From Burkholderiales bacterium (GTDB taxonomy: Bacteria; Pseudomonadota; Gammaproteobacteria; Burkholderiales; Burkholderiaceae_C): a DNA stretch of 6,089 nucleotides. The translations under genes and the position numbers were made by a program. The stretch lies in contig CANBSV010000126.1 of the NCBI GenBank assembly GCA_947372225.1, positions 1 to 6,089 on the forward strand. Direction: 5' to 3'. Of this stretch, positions 5,959 through 6,089 are shown in pieces. Each line of letters opens with the position of its first letter. The first letter of the stretch is position 1. The notes beneath the pieces were generated by a model. The model saw only the letters and a list, made by a program, of their open reading frames with translations. It had not been told where the DNA came from and did not search any database.

Positions 5959-6089
5959 ATGCCACGTCCGTTCAATTTTTCGGCGGGGCCGGCGACTCTT
6001 CCTGCTGAGGTCCTTGAGCAAGCTGCAGCCGAGATGCTGGATTGGCGTGGCAGCGGTGTCAGCGTGATGGAGATGAGCCACCGCAGCCG
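5959..6089 (+). CDS. serC: phosphoserine aminotransferase SerC, N-terminal part (cut by window end)
   Basis: SerC converts 3-phosphohydroxypyruvate and glutamate to phosphoserine, and acts similarly in pyridoxal-phosphate synthesis; it is a cytosolic PLP enzyme. Translation from the ATG at 5959-5961 gives MPRPFNFSAGPATLPAEVLE, continuing through a helix to DWRGSGVSVMEMSHRS. This closely follows the start of E. coli SerC (FNFSSGPAMLPAEVL, SVMEVSHRG). Only 43 complete codons lie in the window; the PLP lysine and the rest of the roughly 360-residue enzyme are outside. The upstream gene ends 7 nt earlier with no terminator between, so cotranscription with gyrA and the DUF2059 gene is likely. The ribosome binding site is weak (ACGGA, 4 nt upstream). 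Confidence 0.95.
   Translation, partial: MPRPFNFSAGPATLPAEVLEQAAAEMLDWRGSGVSVMEMSHRS

Overview
The window looks like chromosomal housekeeping DNA from a betaproteobacterium of the order Burkholderiales, probably close to Comamonadaceae. This rests on high GC content, a short OmpA-type protein with an Ala/Pro-rich linker, a tmRNA tag ending FALAA, and the gene order ssrA/phosphatase/ubiG/ompA facing gyrA/DUF2059/serC. No database search was possible, so genus-level placement is inference. Nothing looks horizontally acquired: there is no insertion sequence, CRISPR array, phage gene or attachment site.

Left half, all on the minus strand and read from right to left: ompA (1763-2416) encodes a secreted outer-membrane/peptidoglycan-binding protein and ends in a clear intrinsic terminator (1713-1739). 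Directly behind the terminator comes ubiG (995-1699), a ubiquinone-biosynthesis methyltransferase. It overlaps by 4 nt a HAD-family phosphatase (333-998) of the type usually annotated gph, but with features and context of MupP. Thirteen bases after that stop codon begins the tmRNA gene ssrA (1-319), which runs off the left edge with roughly 55 nt of its 3' end missing. Its tag reads ANDSTFALAA.

A 278-bp divergent intergenic region (2417-2694) separates ompA from gyrA. It contains a plausible gyrA -10 box, a near-perfect 16-bp palindrome in the gyrA leader, and the ompA ribosome binding site.

Right half, all on the plus strand: gyrA (2695-5340), a full-length DNA gyrase A subunit with Gln at the quinolone-contact position 83; a secreted DUF2059 protein (5340-5951) whose start codon overlaps the gyrA stop; and the first 43 codons of serC (5959 onward, cut by the window end), for serine and pyridoxal-phosphate biosynthesis. 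The three genes are packed tightly enough to be one transcription unit.

No new biological system is evident. The points most worth a second look are the tmRNA tag variant, the tmRNA gene placed directly behind ubiG-phosphatase without a terminator, the likely gph/mupP misnaming, Gln83 in GyrA, and the terminator abutting the ubiG ribosome binding site.
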